A stretch of DNA of 53,164 bases from an uncultured Verrucomicrobiota bacterium (GCA_903930345.1 CAIYYI010000396.1:1-53164); one strand, 5' to 3'; positions 1 to 10,576 are shown, numbered from the stretch's first letter. The notes: generated by a model from the sequence alone, not told the origin. Numbers and translations: made by a program.

Positions 1-723
1 GGCTTGCAGATTGCCCGTGAAGCCATTGAAGGTATCACGGCGGAAGCTGAAATTGGCCGAATCTATAAGGGCAAAGTTGTTACCATCAAGGAGTTCGGTG
101 CTTTTGTTGAGTTCCTGCCAGGGCGCGATGGTTTGTGCCATGTCAGTGAACTGGCTGATTTCCGCGTCAAGAATGTGGAAGACGTCGTCAAAATGGGCGA
201 TGAAATCATGGTCAAATGCCTCGGCGTTGACGAAAAAGGTCGTGTCCGTCTCTCCCGCAAGGCAGCGATGGAAGACCGTGGCGAGGCGATTGCCCGTCCT
301 GCCGGTTCTGGCGAGGCCGCTCCGGCGAATGACGCTCCCCCGGCCAAGCCGGCCAAATTCGACAAACCTCGTGGTCGGCAGCCGCGCGAAGGGCAACCGC
401 CCCGGGAAGTTTCCACTGAGGAGGCTGAAGTCGGTAAGAACTACCGTGGCCGGGTTGTTTCCACCAAGGACTTCGGCGCTTTCATTGAGTACTTGCCGGG
501 TAAGGAAGGTTTGTGCCATGTCAGCGAACTGGCCAACTTCCGCGTGAAAAAGACCGAGGATATTGTCAAAGTCGGTGATGAAATCACCATCAAGTACCTG
601 GGCTTGGATGAAAAGGGCCGGGTTCGTCTGTCGCGCAAAGCGGTGATCGCTGAACGTGAGGAGCAGGAAAAAACCGAACCCGCCGCGCCTGAGGCTGGCC
701 CGTCCGAGGAGCCAAAAAGTTAG
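1..723 (+). CDS. pnp: Polyribonucleotide nucleotidyltransferase, C-terminal part (KH end plus two S1 domains), truncated by window start
   Basis: Frame open from base 1; start of window reads [27 protein letters not shown], typical of PNPase KH-S1 junction, with two S1 domains ([20 protein letters not shown] and [20 protein letters not shown]). Confidence 0.88.
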   Translation, partial: GLQIAREAIEGITAEAEIGRIYKGKVVTIKEFGAFVEFLPGRDGLCHVSELADFRVKNVEDVVKMGDEIMVKCLGVDEKGRVRLSRKAAMEDRGEAIARPAGSGEAAPANDAPPAKPAKFDKPRGRQPREGQPPREVSTEEAEVGKNYRGRVVSTKDFGAFIEYLPGKEGLCHVSELANFRVKKTEDIVKVGDEITIKYLGLDEKGRVRLSRKAVIAEREEQEKTEPAAPEAGPSEEPKS

Positions 724-768
724 GTCGCCCGGGTTTATTCCAACCATTTCCCGGTGATTCGGGACTAC

Positions 769-804
769 AAAAAGACGGACTTGCCATGCGAGTCCGTCTT
801 TTTT
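769..804 (+). terminator. Rho-independent terminator after pnp
   Basis: AAAAAGACGGACT-tgccatgcg-AGTCCGTCTTTTTT perfect stem with T run. Confidence 0.9.
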
Positions 805-880
805 ATGACCAGGCTTGCCGCTGAGTTCAAAAAATGGTTACCTATGGCTAGGGCGTAATGGAGGGGGGAAATAAAGTCTC

Positions 881-2779
881 TTGTGCGCCCATTTATTTGG
901 TATTTCCGTGAACTTTGACACCAACCGGTTGATGCACGCACGGGCGTGCGCTGTGGAGCAACTCCTGGAGGCTCGCACCCTGGATGGCTACTGGGTGGGC
1001 GAGCTTTCCAGCAGTGCCCTCAGCACGGCCACGGCGGTCGGTGCCTTGGCGCAGTGCCAATATGGGGCGGCTTCGGCTGCATTGCCCGATTCTCCACCCT
1101 CACTCCAGGAAAACCTGATCCATCAGGGCCTTGACTGGCTTGCCCGGCACGCCAATGGGGATGGCGGTTGGGGCGACACCGAACGCAGCCTCAGTAACCT
1201 TAGTACCACGGTCATTGTTTGGTCAGTGTTTGGCATGGTGCCTGGCGCAGATCAGCATTATGGGCCGGTGGTCGAGGCCGCCGAACGGTGGATCAAACAG
1301 CGGGCGGGTCGCTTGGAACCCCACATCCTCGTCCCGTCCATTGCCAATCGCTACGGGCGTGACCGGACTTTTTCCGTGCCGATTCTCATGACCGCCGTGC
1401 TGGGGGGGCGTTTGGGTCCATTGCCAGAGGCGTGGCGGCATGTGCTGCCGTTGCCGTTTGAACTGGCGGTGCTGCCGCAGTCCTGGTTTGCCGCCCTGCG
1501 CCTGCCGGTGGTGAGTTACGCCTTGCCGGCGCTGATCTCCATCGGGTACGCCCGCCACCAGCATCGTCCGCCCACCAATCCCCTCCCGCATTTTGTCCGC
1601 AACCACGCGATCAAGAGGGCCATGTGCCGCCTGGAGAGCATCCAACCGGCCAGTGGGGGGTTCCTGGAGGCCACCCCATTGACCAGTTTCGTCATCATGG
1701 CCCTGGCGTCCAGCGGTAAATCCACGCATCCCGTGGTGACCCAGGGGTTGCGTTTTCTCGCCAGTTCGGTCCGACCGGATGGCAGTTGGCCGATTGACAC
1801 CAATCTGGCCACCTGGTTGACCACCCTTGCCTCAACGGCGTTGATGTCGGTGGAGGAGAAAACCCGAACGGGTCTGGATGACAACCAGGCGGCAACCGTT
1901 CGCCGCTGGCTCCTGGCCCAGCAATACCGCCAGCCGCATCCTTACACCGGGGCTGCTCCGGGCGGGTGGGCGTGGACCGATTTAAGCGGAGGAGTGCCCG
2001 ACGCTGATGATACGGCGGGCGCGCTGCTGGCGCTGCGCGCCCTTGGGGGGGACCCCGTTGAAAACCTGGCGGCGGCCAGTGCCGGGCTCGGGTGGTTGCT
2101 CGGCCTGCAAAACCGTGATGGTGGTATTCCCACTTTTTGCCGGGGATGGGGACATTTGCCATTTGACCGCAGTAGTGCGGACCTGACCGCCCATGCCTTG
2201 CGGGCTTGGCTGGTCTGGCTTGATCTTGCGCCCACGGAATTGCAGCAACGCTTGCAGGCGGCCATCACCCGGGCCGTCCAATATCTGATTGCTGTGCAGC
2301 AGGATGACGGGGCCTGGGTACCGCTTTGGTTTGGCAACCAGTTCGCCTTGCGCGAGGATAATCCCACCTATGGCACAGCGCGGGTGCTGTGTGCCCTTCC
2401 CGAGTTGGTCGCCCGGTCTTACCTGCAACTTGTGGAGCCACTGAATAACGGGGCACTGTGGCTGGTCCGGGCACAGTTGTCCGACGGCAGTTGGGGTGGG
2501 GTGCCGGGTGGCCCGGCGTCCATTGAGGAGACCGCCCTGGCAGTGGAGGCCTTGGCAAACTTGTTGTCACATCCCAAGTTATTGTTGCCGAACACTCTGG
2601 AAAATGTGCGCAATGCCTGTGATTGGGGCACGCATTGGCTGGTGTCCCAGGTGGAATCCGGGGCCTGGCGACAGCCTTCTCCCATCGGGTTCTATTTCGC
2701 ACGTCTGTGGTATTACGAGAAACTCTACCCTCTGATTTTCACAGTCTCCGCCCTCAATGCGGTGGCGCGCATAAAATAG
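881..2779 (+). CDS. Squalene-hopene cyclase-like / prenyltransferase-squalene oxidase repeat protein (class II terpene cyclase family)
   Basis: DADDTAG motif (DXDD type), repeated QW-like motifs (NGDGGWGDTERS, QNRDGGIPTF, QDDGAWVP, LSDGSWGG); actual start may be downstream of the ORF start. Confidence 0.75.
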   Translation: MCAHLFGISVNFDTNRLMHARACAVEQLLEARTLDGYWVGELSSSALSTATAVGALAQCQYGAASAALPDSPPSLQENLIHQGLDWLARHANGDGGWGDTERSLSNLSTTVIVWSVFGMVPGADQHYGPVVEAAERWIKQRAGRLEPHILVPSIANRYGRDRTFSVPILMTAVLGGRLGPLPEAWRHVLPLPFELAVLPQSWFAALRLPVVSYALPALISIGYARHQHRPPTNPLPHFVRNHAIKRAMCRLESIQPASGGFLEATPLTSFVIMALASSGKSTHPVVTQGLRFLASSVRPDGSWPIDTNLATWLTTLASTALMSVEEKTRTGLDDNQAATVRRWLLAQQYRQPHPYTGAAPGGWAWTDLSGGVPDADDTAGALLALRALGGDPVENLAAASAGLGWLLGLQNRDGGIPTFCRGWGHLPFDRSSADLTAHALRAWLVWLDLAPTELQQRLQAAITRAVQYLIAVQQDDGAWVPLWFGNQFALREDNPTYGTARVLCALPELVARSYLQLVEPLNNGALWLVRAQLSDGSWGGVPGGPASIEETALAVEALANLLSHPKLLLPNTLENVRNACDWGTHWLVSQVESGAWRQPSPIGFYFARLWYYEKLYPLIFTVSALNAVARIK

Positions 2780-2844
2780 CTCAAATTGCGTTTGACCGCG
2801 CCCGCTGGTTCGCGGCAACATGGTCCCCACAACCCCATAAGCTT

Positions 2845-3759
2845 ATGCAACTTGGATTTGTAAGTGCCATTCTTCCTGAGTTAAACCTCGAACAAGTGCT
2901 TGAATTTGCCGCCCGGGAGCGGTTTGCCTGTGTCGAGATCGTCTGCTGGCCGGTCGGCAAGGCTGAGCGCAAGTTTGCCGGGGTCACCCATATTGATGTG
3001 GATGACCTGTCGGTCACGCGCGCCACGGAAATTCGTGCCCTCTGTGCCTCCCGCCAGGTGGCCATCAGTGGCCTGGGCTATTATCCCAACCCCCTCGATC
3101 CCGATCTCCAGGCGGCCCGGCGTGCCGTTGCGCATCTCCAAAAAGTCATTCGGGCCGCCGCTCGGCTCGGACTCACCCAGGTCAACACGTTCGTTGGTCG
3201 TGACCACACCAGGACAGTGGATGAAAACTGGCCGCGCTTCCTGAAAACCTGGCGCCCACTGGTGGCCCTGGCCGAGGATCACGGGGTCCGTATCGGCATT
3301 GAGAATTGCCCCATGTCCTTTTCCCGCGATGAATGGCCGGGCGGTAAAAACCTGGCCACCTCGCCCGCGATCTGGCGGCGCATGTTTGCGGATATACCGA
3401 GCGCCCATTTCGGCCTGAATTTCGACCCATCGCATTTCGTGCTGCAATTCATGGAGTGGGAGGGCGCGCTGCGCGAGTTCAAGGGCAAGCTGTTCCACCT
3501 GCATGCAAAGGATATGAACATCCAACGCCAACGCCTCAACGAGGTGGGGATCTTCGCCTTTCCCGGGCAGTGGCATTTGCCCCGCATTCCCGGGTTTGGT
3601 GACATCAACTGGGCTGCCTTCATGGGCCTGCTCACGGAGTTGGGCTACACCGGCCCGGTCTGTATTGAGGTGGAGGATGAAACCTTTGGCAAAACCTTGC
3701 CCGACCGGCAGCGCGCCCTCTGCGTGGCTCGCAATGTGCTCCAGCCCTACTTTGCCTGA
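2845..3759 (+). CDS. Sugar phosphate isomerase/epimerase family (xylose isomerase-like TIM barrel)
   Basis: MQLGFVSAILPELNLEQVLEFAARERFACVEI..., IGIENCPM, LNFDPSHFVLQ, LFHLHAKDM, VCIEVEDE motifs; ATG at 2845 preferred over longer ORF start at 2623. Confidence 0.85.
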   Translation: MQLGFVSAILPELNLEQVLEFAARERFACVEIVCWPVGKAERKFAGVTHIDVDDLSVTRATEIRALCASRQVAISGLGYYPNPLDPDLQAARRAVAHLQKVIRAAARLGLTQVNTFVGRDHTRTVDENWPRFLKTWRPLVALAEDHGVRIGIENCPMSFSRDEWPGGKNLATSPAIWRRMFADIPSAHFGLNFDPSHFVLQFMEWEGALREFKGKLFHLHAKDMNIQRQRLNEVGIFAFPGQWHLPRIPGFGDINWAAFMGLLTELGYTGPVCIEVEDETFGKTLPDRQRALCVARNVLQPYFA

Positions 3760-3776
3760 TCAACATTTTCTGACTC

Positions 3777-4556
3777 ATGAAATATACCTACGAAGAACTC
3801 GCGAAGATGATCGACCATTCCCTCCTGCATCCCACCATGACGGATCGGGAGATGGAGGAGGGCTGCCGTCTGGCGGCCCGCTATGGGGTCGCCTCGGTTT
3901 GTGTCAAACCCTACTTTGCTGCGCGTGCCGCGCAGTTGCTGCAAGGTTCCGGGGTGTTGGTGGGGGCGGTGATTGGTTTTCCTCACGGCAACAGCGCCAC
4001 GGAGGTGAAGCGGATGGAAACCGAAACCGCCTGTCGCGACGGCGCGGCGGAAATCGACATGGTGATAAACGTGGGCAAGGCCATGGGGGGCGATTGGGAC
4101 TATGTGGAACAGGATATTCGGGCGGTCTGCGAGGCCGCCCACCGGCACCAGGCCCGGGTGAAGGTCATCTTTGAAAACGATTACCTGACGCAGGGTGGGG
4201 CGGGTCTGGGCGCGGATGAGTTGAAACGCAAACTGTGCGAAATCAGCGAACGGGCCGGGGCCGATTGGGTGAAGACTTCCTCCGGTTATGGCTTTGTCAA
4301 AGGTCCGGACGGGAAATACAGTTACCAGGGGGCCACCGAGCACGATCTCAAGTTGATGCGGGCCTCCTGTTCCGCCCGGGTGCAAGTCAAGGCGGCGGGC
4401 GGCGTGCGCGATCTGGATGGCCTCATCAAGGTGCGCGATCTGGGTGGATCCCGTTGCGGAGCCACCGCCACTGCCGCCATGCTGGATGAGTACCGGCGGC
4501 GCGCGGCCACTGGCGGGACGGGTGGAGCGGGAAAAATCGGCGCGGGCGGCTATTGA
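3777..4556 (+). CDS. deoC: Deoxyribose-phosphate aldolase
   Basis: IDHSLLHPTMTDREMEEGCRLAARYGVASVCVKPYF, VGAVIGFPHGNSATEVKR, EIDMVINVG, WVKTSSGYG, VKAAGGVRDLDG. Confidence 0.93.
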   Translation: MKYTYEELAKMIDHSLLHPTMTDREMEEGCRLAARYGVASVCVKPYFAARAAQLLQGSGVLVGAVIGFPHGNSATEVKRMETETACRDGAAEIDMVINVGKAMGGDWDYVEQDIRAVCEAAHRHQARVKVIFENDYLTQGGAGLGADELKRKLCEISERAGADWVKTSSGYGFVKGPDGKYSYQGATEHDLKLMRASCSARVQVKAAGGVRDLDGLIKVRDLGGSRCGATATAAMLDEYRRRAATGGTGGAGKIGAGGY

Positions 4557-4718
4557 TCAACCACCGCCCGCCCTTGCGGGCCGCTCCGGCAGCCCGAATC
4601 CCTTGTGGCAAGGCGGGTCATTTCTCGGATGAATTGGCGGAAGAATGTGTGGTTTCCAATGTTTGGCGCGGCCAGGGCAACTTCAGGCTTTCGCCCTGTT
4701 TCATTTTGCGTTTTTGAC

Positions 4719-7127
4719 TCACTTGACCGTGTCGTCCAGTAAATCTGCCACTTTTGTGCGGAAAGCGAGGATCTCCTTTTCCTGCTGGTCGCTATAGTGG
4801 CCCAGGCGGTGGGCGTAGGTATCCATCCAGGTGGCGAGGCGTTCAAGACTTTGCGGGTCGAGCTTCACCTCCCGGTGTCCGGCGGGAGCGGTTAAAATCG
4901 CCCATAGTTTGCTGGTGGCACAGGTGCCTTCTCCCACGATGGATCGGTCGCGCTCAAATGCCTTCTTTTTCAAATCCTCTCCGCCAAAACCCAACAGGCT
5001 TTGGTAGGCTTTGGAGGGGGTGAGATCCAGTTTGGCGGCTTGGGCGTCAGGGCTCTCCGGTCGGTGGCAGGAAACACAGTTTTTGTCCAACACAGGCTGC
5101 ACAAGTTGATCAAATCGCAGCGGCCAGGAACCGGAAGGCCCGGGGCGAAGTCTGGAGGGTTCGCGAACCGCCGCCAGGGCGGGGTGGGATGTTGGGCGGG
5201 GCGCGGTGTCACGGTGGTCATGGCAGCCGATGCAGGACAAAGTCTGGTTGGGCATCACATACGAGAGCGTGCGCATGGTTTGCACCGCCACCCCGCTCGC
5301 ATCCAACGCCTGGAAAAAGACCGGCAAGCCGGAGGGTACCCGGAAATAGGCTGAACCATCCGCTTCGACCGGGACTGTTCCCAGGACAAATTTTCCAGGA
5401 TCCTCAGCGGAAACACCCAGCACAGGATTGTTCATGAAAGGCTGCACCTTGGGTGGAACGCCGATGACCCTCAAGTGCCGGACTGTGCCTCGGGCAACCC
5501 CCTGAAGGCGTTGGTAAACATCCTGAACGAAGAAGCGTCCCTCTTGTTTGGAATCGTCCAGATCCACCACCGTTGACTGCACGGTTGGTTTGACACGGGG
5601 GGCGACCGGAATGGGATACATGCTGGAGATTTCCGGATCACGATGCAGCAATTCCTGGTTGCCGAAGGCGTCCAGCAGGTAGATGCCCATGGCGTTGGGC
5701 GGATTGCGATCATCGGCCACGCGGGTGTGCGGCGGCAGTTTGCGGTCCGACCAGGCGACCAGGAACAACTCCTCGGACAATGGCCAGGGATTGGCGTAAT
5801 AGTGCTCCGGCCAGCCGCCGGTTTCCGGGAAAACCACGTCGGGCGTAAGGCGCGTGATGGGGGCGTCGTTTTCCGTGCCTTTCTCACGGTCGAGCAGGCA
5901 CAGCGAACCTCCGGTGATGGAATGATGCGCTCCGGCGGTCATGACCAGCTTGGCGGAGCCTGGAATGGAACGGGCCTCAAACTTGACCTGGGGCTTCACC
6001 GTGTAGTTGCCATAGACGAGTTGGGGGTTGGTGCCGTCCTGGTTGGCCGACCAAAGGCTGAAGAAATGTCCGTTGAAGCGGTCAATATAGTCCCAACGGG
6101 TGTAGAGGATGCGTCCATCGCTGGCGACAGAGGGCGTCCACTCGAAGTTCTCAAAGGCGGACAAGGGGCGCATGTTCCGGCCATTCACATCCATGGCGTG
6201 AAGGGTGAACACAGGTACCGGACGCCGGTTGTCACCGCCACACCGCACGTAGCTGTCAGGCAGGTCATTTGCCCGGGTGGAATCCGAAAACGCCTTGGTG
6301 CACTGCAGTGCCAGGCCTTTGCGGGTGGAGACAAAGGCGATGTCGCCGCCCGGCAGATAGCGGGGGTCAAAATCATCATAGCGACCCCGGGTGATCTGGC
6401 GCAGGCCGGTGCCATCCAGGTTCATTTCATAAATGTGATAGAAGGCATCGGCCGGCAGTTTGTCCTTGTCCGCTTTCTCCATATCCGCCACCTGCGGATG
6501 ATATTTGCAATAGGCGAACAACACCTGCTTGCCGTCATAGGAGAGGTCGGGGCCGATGAAGCTCCCAGGGGCCATGCCGGTGGTCAGGCAGCGCACCGTG
6601 GGAGCATCGGACTTGATCCCTTCCAGCACACAGATTCCGCCGCCCGGTCGCGACCACCAGCCGTAGTGCTGGTCTGACATGTGCGGAAAAATCCCGGGGG
6701 CGCGTTTCACAAAGAGAACCCGGTCGAAATCCAGCAATGGGTTTCGCAGGGTCATTTTGCGAATGGCCCAGTGCAGTTGAAAATAGGCTTTCCGCCGGGT
6801 TTCCTCAGCGGCGGCGGCTGGCAACTCACGCCATTGGGTGATTGACTGATGGAGGGCGGATTCATCGTCCTCCGTTCTCACGCCTGAAAGTTTCAGGCTG
6901 GCCGCCAGCTTCAAGCCACGCTGGGCAACCGCAGCAAAGGGAATCCCGGAAGCGGTGAATGCGGGTTTTGAATTCTGGGCAGACTGGGCGGGAGGGGGCA
7001 TCCGTTTGGCATCCTGCCGCAGCCAATCATTCTCCACTGTCTGCTGCCAGGACTGGGTGGCGGGCTGGGCTGTGCGAGCCAGCGCCATCACGGCGCACAG
7101 GATGGACAGCAGTTGTTTTTTTGGCAT
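4719..7127 (-). CDS. Secreted PD40/WD40-like beta-propeller protein related to hydrazine synthase alpha subunit family, with CxxCH haem-binding motifs
   Basis: Signal peptide MPKKQLLSILCAVMALARTAQP; propeller-like DLSYDGKQVLFAY and RYLPGGDIAFVSTR; LSCIGCHDHRD and NCVSCHRPE motifs. Confidence 0.7.
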   Translation of the reverse strand: MPKKQLLSILCAVMALARTAQPATQSWQQTVENDWLRQDAKRMPPPAQSAQNSKPAFTASGIPFAAVAQRGLKLAASLKLSGVRTEDDESALHQSITQWRELPAAAAEETRRKAYFQLHWAIRKMTLRNPLLDFDRVLFVKRAPGIFPHMSDQHYGWWSRPGGGICVLEGIKSDAPTVRCLTTGMAPGSFIGPDLSYDGKQVLFAYCKYHPQVADMEKADKDKLPADAFYHIYEMNLDGTGLRQITRGRYDDFDPRYLPGGDIAFVSTRKGLALQCTKAFSDSTRANDLPDSYVRCGGDNRRPVPVFTLHAMDVNGRNMRPLSAFENFEWTPSVASDGRILYTRWDYIDRFNGHFFSLWSANQDGTNPQLVYGNYTVKPQVKFEARSIPGSAKLVMTAGAHHSITGGSLCLLDREKGTENDAPITRLTPDVVFPETGGWPEHYYANPWPLSEELFLVAWSDRKLPPHTRVADDRNPPNAMGIYLLDAFGNQELLHRDPEISSMYPIPVAPRVKPTVQSTVVDLDDSKQEGRFFVQDVYQRLQGVARGTVRHLRVIGVPPKVQPFMNNPVLGVSAEDPGKFVLGTVPVEADGSAYFRVPSGLPVFFQALDASGVAVQTMRTLSYVMPNQTLSCIGCHDHRDTAPRPTSHPALAAVREPSRLRPGPSGSWPLRFDQLVQPVLDKNCVSCHRPESPDAQAAKLDLTPSKAYQSLLGFGGEDLKKKAFERDRSIVGEGTCATSKLWAILTAPAGHREVKLDPQSLERLATWMDTYAHRLGHYSDQQEKEILAFRTKVADLLDDTVK

Positions 7128-7248
7128 GACGCCCCAGCTCAATTGACGCGGCAGGGTGGTGGGGGATTGCCATGGGTCCGCGTTCATGGTGGGGATGTTA
7201 CTGCGGGCCCGGTGGAGGTCAAGCCCGCCGGTCTCGGAACAATCCAAA

Positions 7249-7281
7249 CAAAAAGGCCGCTCCCGAAGCGGGAGCGGCCTG
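7249..7281 (-). terminator. Terminator downstream of rpsA
   Basis: AGGCCGCTCCCG-aag-CGGGAGCGGCCT hairpin; on minus strand followed by TTTTTGTTT. Confidence 0.85.
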
Positions 7282-7309
7282 GTGTTAAAGGTGCCGATTG
7301 ACCGGGGCC

Positions 7310-8992
7310 TTAGGGGGCTTTGTCGGTTTCGCGGGCGCGCTCTTCGTCCGCCTGTTCAAAGGCGTGCTGCAGCGCCACCAGATCTTCACCCGGCTTCAGG
7401 GCGTCCAGAATCTTCTGCTCCGCCTGCAACTGCTCGTTGGTGTAGTTGGCCGCCTTGATGGACAGGCCGATCCGACGGTCGGAACGGTCGATCTTGATGA
7501 CGCGCGCGGTGACTTCCTGGCCCACCTTGAGCACGTTCTTGATCTTGTCCACGCGGTCTTCGCTGACCTGCGAGATGTGTACCAGGCCATCGATGTCGTA
7601 CTGCATGCCGACAAACGCGCCGAAGCTGGCCAGCTTGGTGATGTTGCCAGTGACGAGATCGCCGACCTTGTAATACTTGTCGATGTTCTCCCACGGATCC
7701 TCGCTGAGCTGTTTGACGCCCAGCGCGATGCGTTGGTTGGTCTTGTCGATTTCCAGCACCTGGGCTTCGACTTCGTCGCCCTTCTTGAGGACTTCGGAGG
7801 GGTGATTGATCTTGCGGGTCCAAGAGATGTCGGACACGTGAATCATGCCATCGATGCCCTCTTCCAGTTCCACAAACGCGCCGTAGCTGGTGAGGTTGCG
7901 GATCTTGCCCTTGACCTTGGTGGCCACGGGATACTTCTCCTGCACCTGGTCCCACGGATTGGTTTCGAGCTGGCGAATGCCCAGGGAGATCTTCTGCTCC
8001 TCGCGGTTGATTCCCAGCACCACCGCCTCGATTTCCTGTTCCTGCTTGAGGACGTCGGAAGGCTTGGCGATGCGCTTGGTCCAGGACAGCTCGGTGACAT
8101 GCACCAGGCCTTCGACCCCGGGTTCCAGTTCCACAAAGGCGCCGTAGGGAACCAGGTTGACGACCTTGCCCTTGACCTTCTGGCCGACCTGATACTTGGC
8201 CTCGATGTTTTCCCAGGGGTTCTGCAGCTTCTGCTTCAGACCCAGGCTGACGCGTTCCTTCTCGCGGTTGATGTCCAGCACCACCACATCGATTTCCTGG
8301 CCGACCTTGAGCAACTCGGACGGATGGCCAATGCGGCCCCAGCTCATGTCGGTGATGTGCAGCAGGCCGTCCAGACCGTTGAGGTCGATGAACGCGCCGA
8401 AATCGGTGATGTTCTTGACGGTGCCCTTGCGGATGTCGCCCGGCACCATGTCGGCCAGCAGTTTGGAGCGGCGCTCGTTGCGCTCCTGCTCAATGAGTTC
8501 GCGGCGGGACAGGACGACGTTCTGACGTTCCTGGTTGATTTTGACCACCTTGAACTCGTAGGTGTTACCCACGTAAATCTGGAGGTTCTTCGGCGGCACG
8601 ATGTCCACCTGGGAGGCGGGCAGGAAGGCTTCCACGCCAATGTTGACAATGAGCCCGCCCTTGACGGCGCTCTTAACCTTGCCCATGACCTTCGCGCCTT
8701 CGTTGGCGATCTGGAGAATGCGGTCCCAGTTCTTCTTGAACTCAGCCTTCTCCTTGGACAGCACAACCATGCCATCCTTGTTTTCCAGCTTCTCAATCAA
8801 AACATCCACTTCATCGCCCACTTTGACGTTGGCGACGTTATCAAATTCTCCTCCGGGAATGACACCTTCACTCTTGTACCCGATGTCCACCATGACTTCT
8901 TTTTGGCGGACTTCGATGACGGTTCCCTTCACAATTTCGCCTGCCGCAAAGCGCAAATGGCTTTGCTTCAGGGCTTCTTCCATGGTAAGCAT
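7310..8992 (-). CDS. rpsA: 30S ribosomal protein S1 (six S1 domains)
   Basis: 560 aa, repeated S1 domains (KGTVIEVRQKEVMVDIGYKSEGVIP, GTVKNITDFGAFIDLNGLDGLLHITDMSWGRIGHPSE etc.). Confidence 0.95.
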   Translation of the reverse strand: MLTMEEALKQSHLRFAAGEIVKGTVIEVRQKEVMVDIGYKSEGVIPGGEFDNVANVKVGDEVDVLIEKLENKDGMVVLSKEKAEFKKNWDRILQIANEGAKVMGKVKSAVKGGLIVNIGVEAFLPASQVDIVPPKNLQIYVGNTYEFKVVKINQERQNVVLSRRELIEQERNERRSKLLADMVPGDIRKGTVKNITDFGAFIDLNGLDGLLHITDMSWGRIGHPSELLKVGQEIDVVVLDINREKERVSLGLKQKLQNPWENIEAKYQVGQKVKGKVVNLVPYGAFVELEPGVEGLVHVTELSWTKRIAKPSDVLKQEQEIEAVVLGINREEQKISLGIRQLETNPWDQVQEKYPVATKVKGKIRNLTSYGAFVELEEGIDGMIHVSDISWTRKINHPSEVLKKGDEVEAQVLEIDKTNQRIALGVKQLSEDPWENIDKYYKVGDLVTGNITKLASFGAFVGMQYDIDGLVHISQVSEDRVDKIKNVLKVGQEVTARVIKIDRSDRRIGLSIKAANYTNEQLQAEQKILDALKPGEDLVALQHAFEQADEERARETDKAP

Positions 8993-9392
8993 ACGTGCTG
9001 AACTGGCGCTGATTTCTGAATCAGATTTATGGTTTAAACGGGAGGCTGAGATTGGGCGGCAAGCCCGGGGAAGTCTCCATTGCCTAACGGATCAACTGTT
9101 GCGCTGCAACAGAGGGTTGATTGTCAGATAACCGGTTAACTTCACATTTCTCAGCCTCAATGGACATCCACACTCATGGCGTCCAGGCAGTTGTTGACAC
9201 TAGGTTTTTTCCTCCCGCAGGCAAGCCTTTTCACTATATTTCTTCACCTTCGCAGCCCTTGGTGCCCACCTTCACCGGGCGAATTATTCAATTGGCTGAA
9301 ATCGGTGTTGGCAGTCGTGCTTTGGTTGCAAAACAAACATCTGGTGCTAACGTACTTGGGAAACCTGAGTTGAGCAATCATAATAAAGATGA

Positions 9393-9420
9393 TTGACATA
9401 ATAATGTATTGAGCTATTTT
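9393..9420 (+). promoter_or_regulatory. Candidate sigma70-type promoter upstream of sulfate-binding protein gene
   Basis: TTGACA (9393-9398), 16-nt spacer, TATTTT (9415-9420), in the divergent rpsA/sbp intergenic region. Confidence 0.4.
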
Positions 9421-9489
9421 GCGGGCGTTAACGGGTGCTGGCCGTGGCCAACCCTGTGACTGGTTTCGCCCTGAAACGATGGCGGGCTT

Positions 9490-10557
9490 ATGAAAGTAAA
9501 CGATCACAATCAAATGGCAGCCGAAATTCATCCGCGCCCGGGCCGTGGTTGGAACATTGGCGTTTTGCTGATGTCGTGCCTGCTGTTGGGCTCCGTGGCC
9601 GGGTTGGCCAGGGAAGTCAAACTGCTCAACGTTTCCTATGACCCCACCCGGGAACTGTACCGGGACATCAACGCGGCGTTTGCCCGCGAGTGGAAGACCA
9701 AGACGGGTGACGATGTCACTATTCAGCAATCGCACGGTGGTTCCGGCAAACAGGCACGCTCGGTGATTGATGGGTTGGAAGCCGACGTGGTGACGCTGGC
9801 GCTGGCCTATGACATTGACGCCATTGCGGTCAAAGGTGGCTTGGTGCCCAAGGATTGGAGTGGGCGGCTGCCCCATAACAGTGCCCCCTACACTTCCACG
9901 ATTGTGTTCCTGGTCCGCAAGGGCAATCCCAAAGGCATCAAGGATTGGGGGGACCTCGCCAAACCCGGGGTCGCGGTGGTGACGCCGAATCCAAAGACAT
10001 CCGGAGGAGCCCGGTGGAATTACCTCGCGGTGTATGCATACGCCTTGCGCTTGCCGGGGGGCAACGAGGCCACAGCCCGGGAGTTTCTCAGTCGCCTCTT
10101 CAAGAACGTGCCGGTGCTCGACTCCGGTGCCCGTGGGGCCACCACCACTTTTGTGCAGCGGCAGATTGGCGATGTGCTGATCGCGTGGGAAAACGAGGCC
10201 TTGCTCGCCTTGCGCGGGCTGGGGGCGGCGCAGGATTTTGAGCTGGTGGTCCCCAAGCTGTCCATTCTGGCCGAACCACCGGTCTGCCTGGTCGATAAAG
10301 TGGCCCAGAAGCGGGGGACGGTGAAGGTGGCCCAGGCTTATCTGGATTTTCTCTACACCCCGGCCGGGCAGGAAATTGCCGCCCGGCACCATTACCGGCC
10401 CCGGTTGGCGGAGGTAAGGACGAAGTTCCGCGCCCAGTTCCCGGAGGTGCAAATGGTGACGGTGGATGAGGCTTTCGGCGGCTGGCAGAAGGCTCACCGG
10501 GACCACTTTGCCGAGGGTGCGGTCTTCGACCAGATTTGCAGCGGCCTGCGGAAATAG
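9490..10557 (+). CDS. sbp: Sulfate ABC transporter substrate-binding protein
   Basis: [78 protein letters not shown] signature of Sbp/CysP. Confidence 0.93.
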   Translation: MKVNDHNQMAAEIHPRPGRGWNIGVLLMSCLLLGSVAGLAREVKLLNVSYDPTRELYRDINAAFAREWKTKTGDDVTIQQSHGGSGKQARSVIDGLEADVVTLALAYDIDAIAVKGGLVPKDWSGRLPHNSAPYTSTIVFLVRKGNPKGIKDWGDLAKPGVAVVTPNPKTSGGARWNYLAVYAYALRLPGGNEATAREFLSRLFKNVPVLDSGARGATTTFVQRQIGDVLIAWENEALLALRGLGAAQDFELVVPKLSILAEPPVCLVDKVAQKRGTVKVAQAYLDFLYTPAGQEIAARHHYRPRLAEVRTKFRAQFPEVQMVTVDEAFGGWQKAHRDHFAEGAVFDQICSGLRK

Positions 10558-10576
10558 GCCGGGACCGCCCGACAGC

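Noticed and set aside
4562-4580. Hairpin GCCCGC-cctt-GCGGGC between deoC and the propeller gene as a terminator
   Set aside because: Short stem and no adjacent T run; too weak to call.
7298-9001. 567-aa plus-strand ORF antisense to rpsA
   Set aside because: Mirror of conserved S1 repeats; repetitive D/H/L-rich sequence with no domain logic.
9001-9489. Possible SAM-type riboswitch upstream of the sulfate cluster
   Set aside because: Looked for conserved SAM-I/SAM-II core elements and did not see them; only a plausible promoter found.
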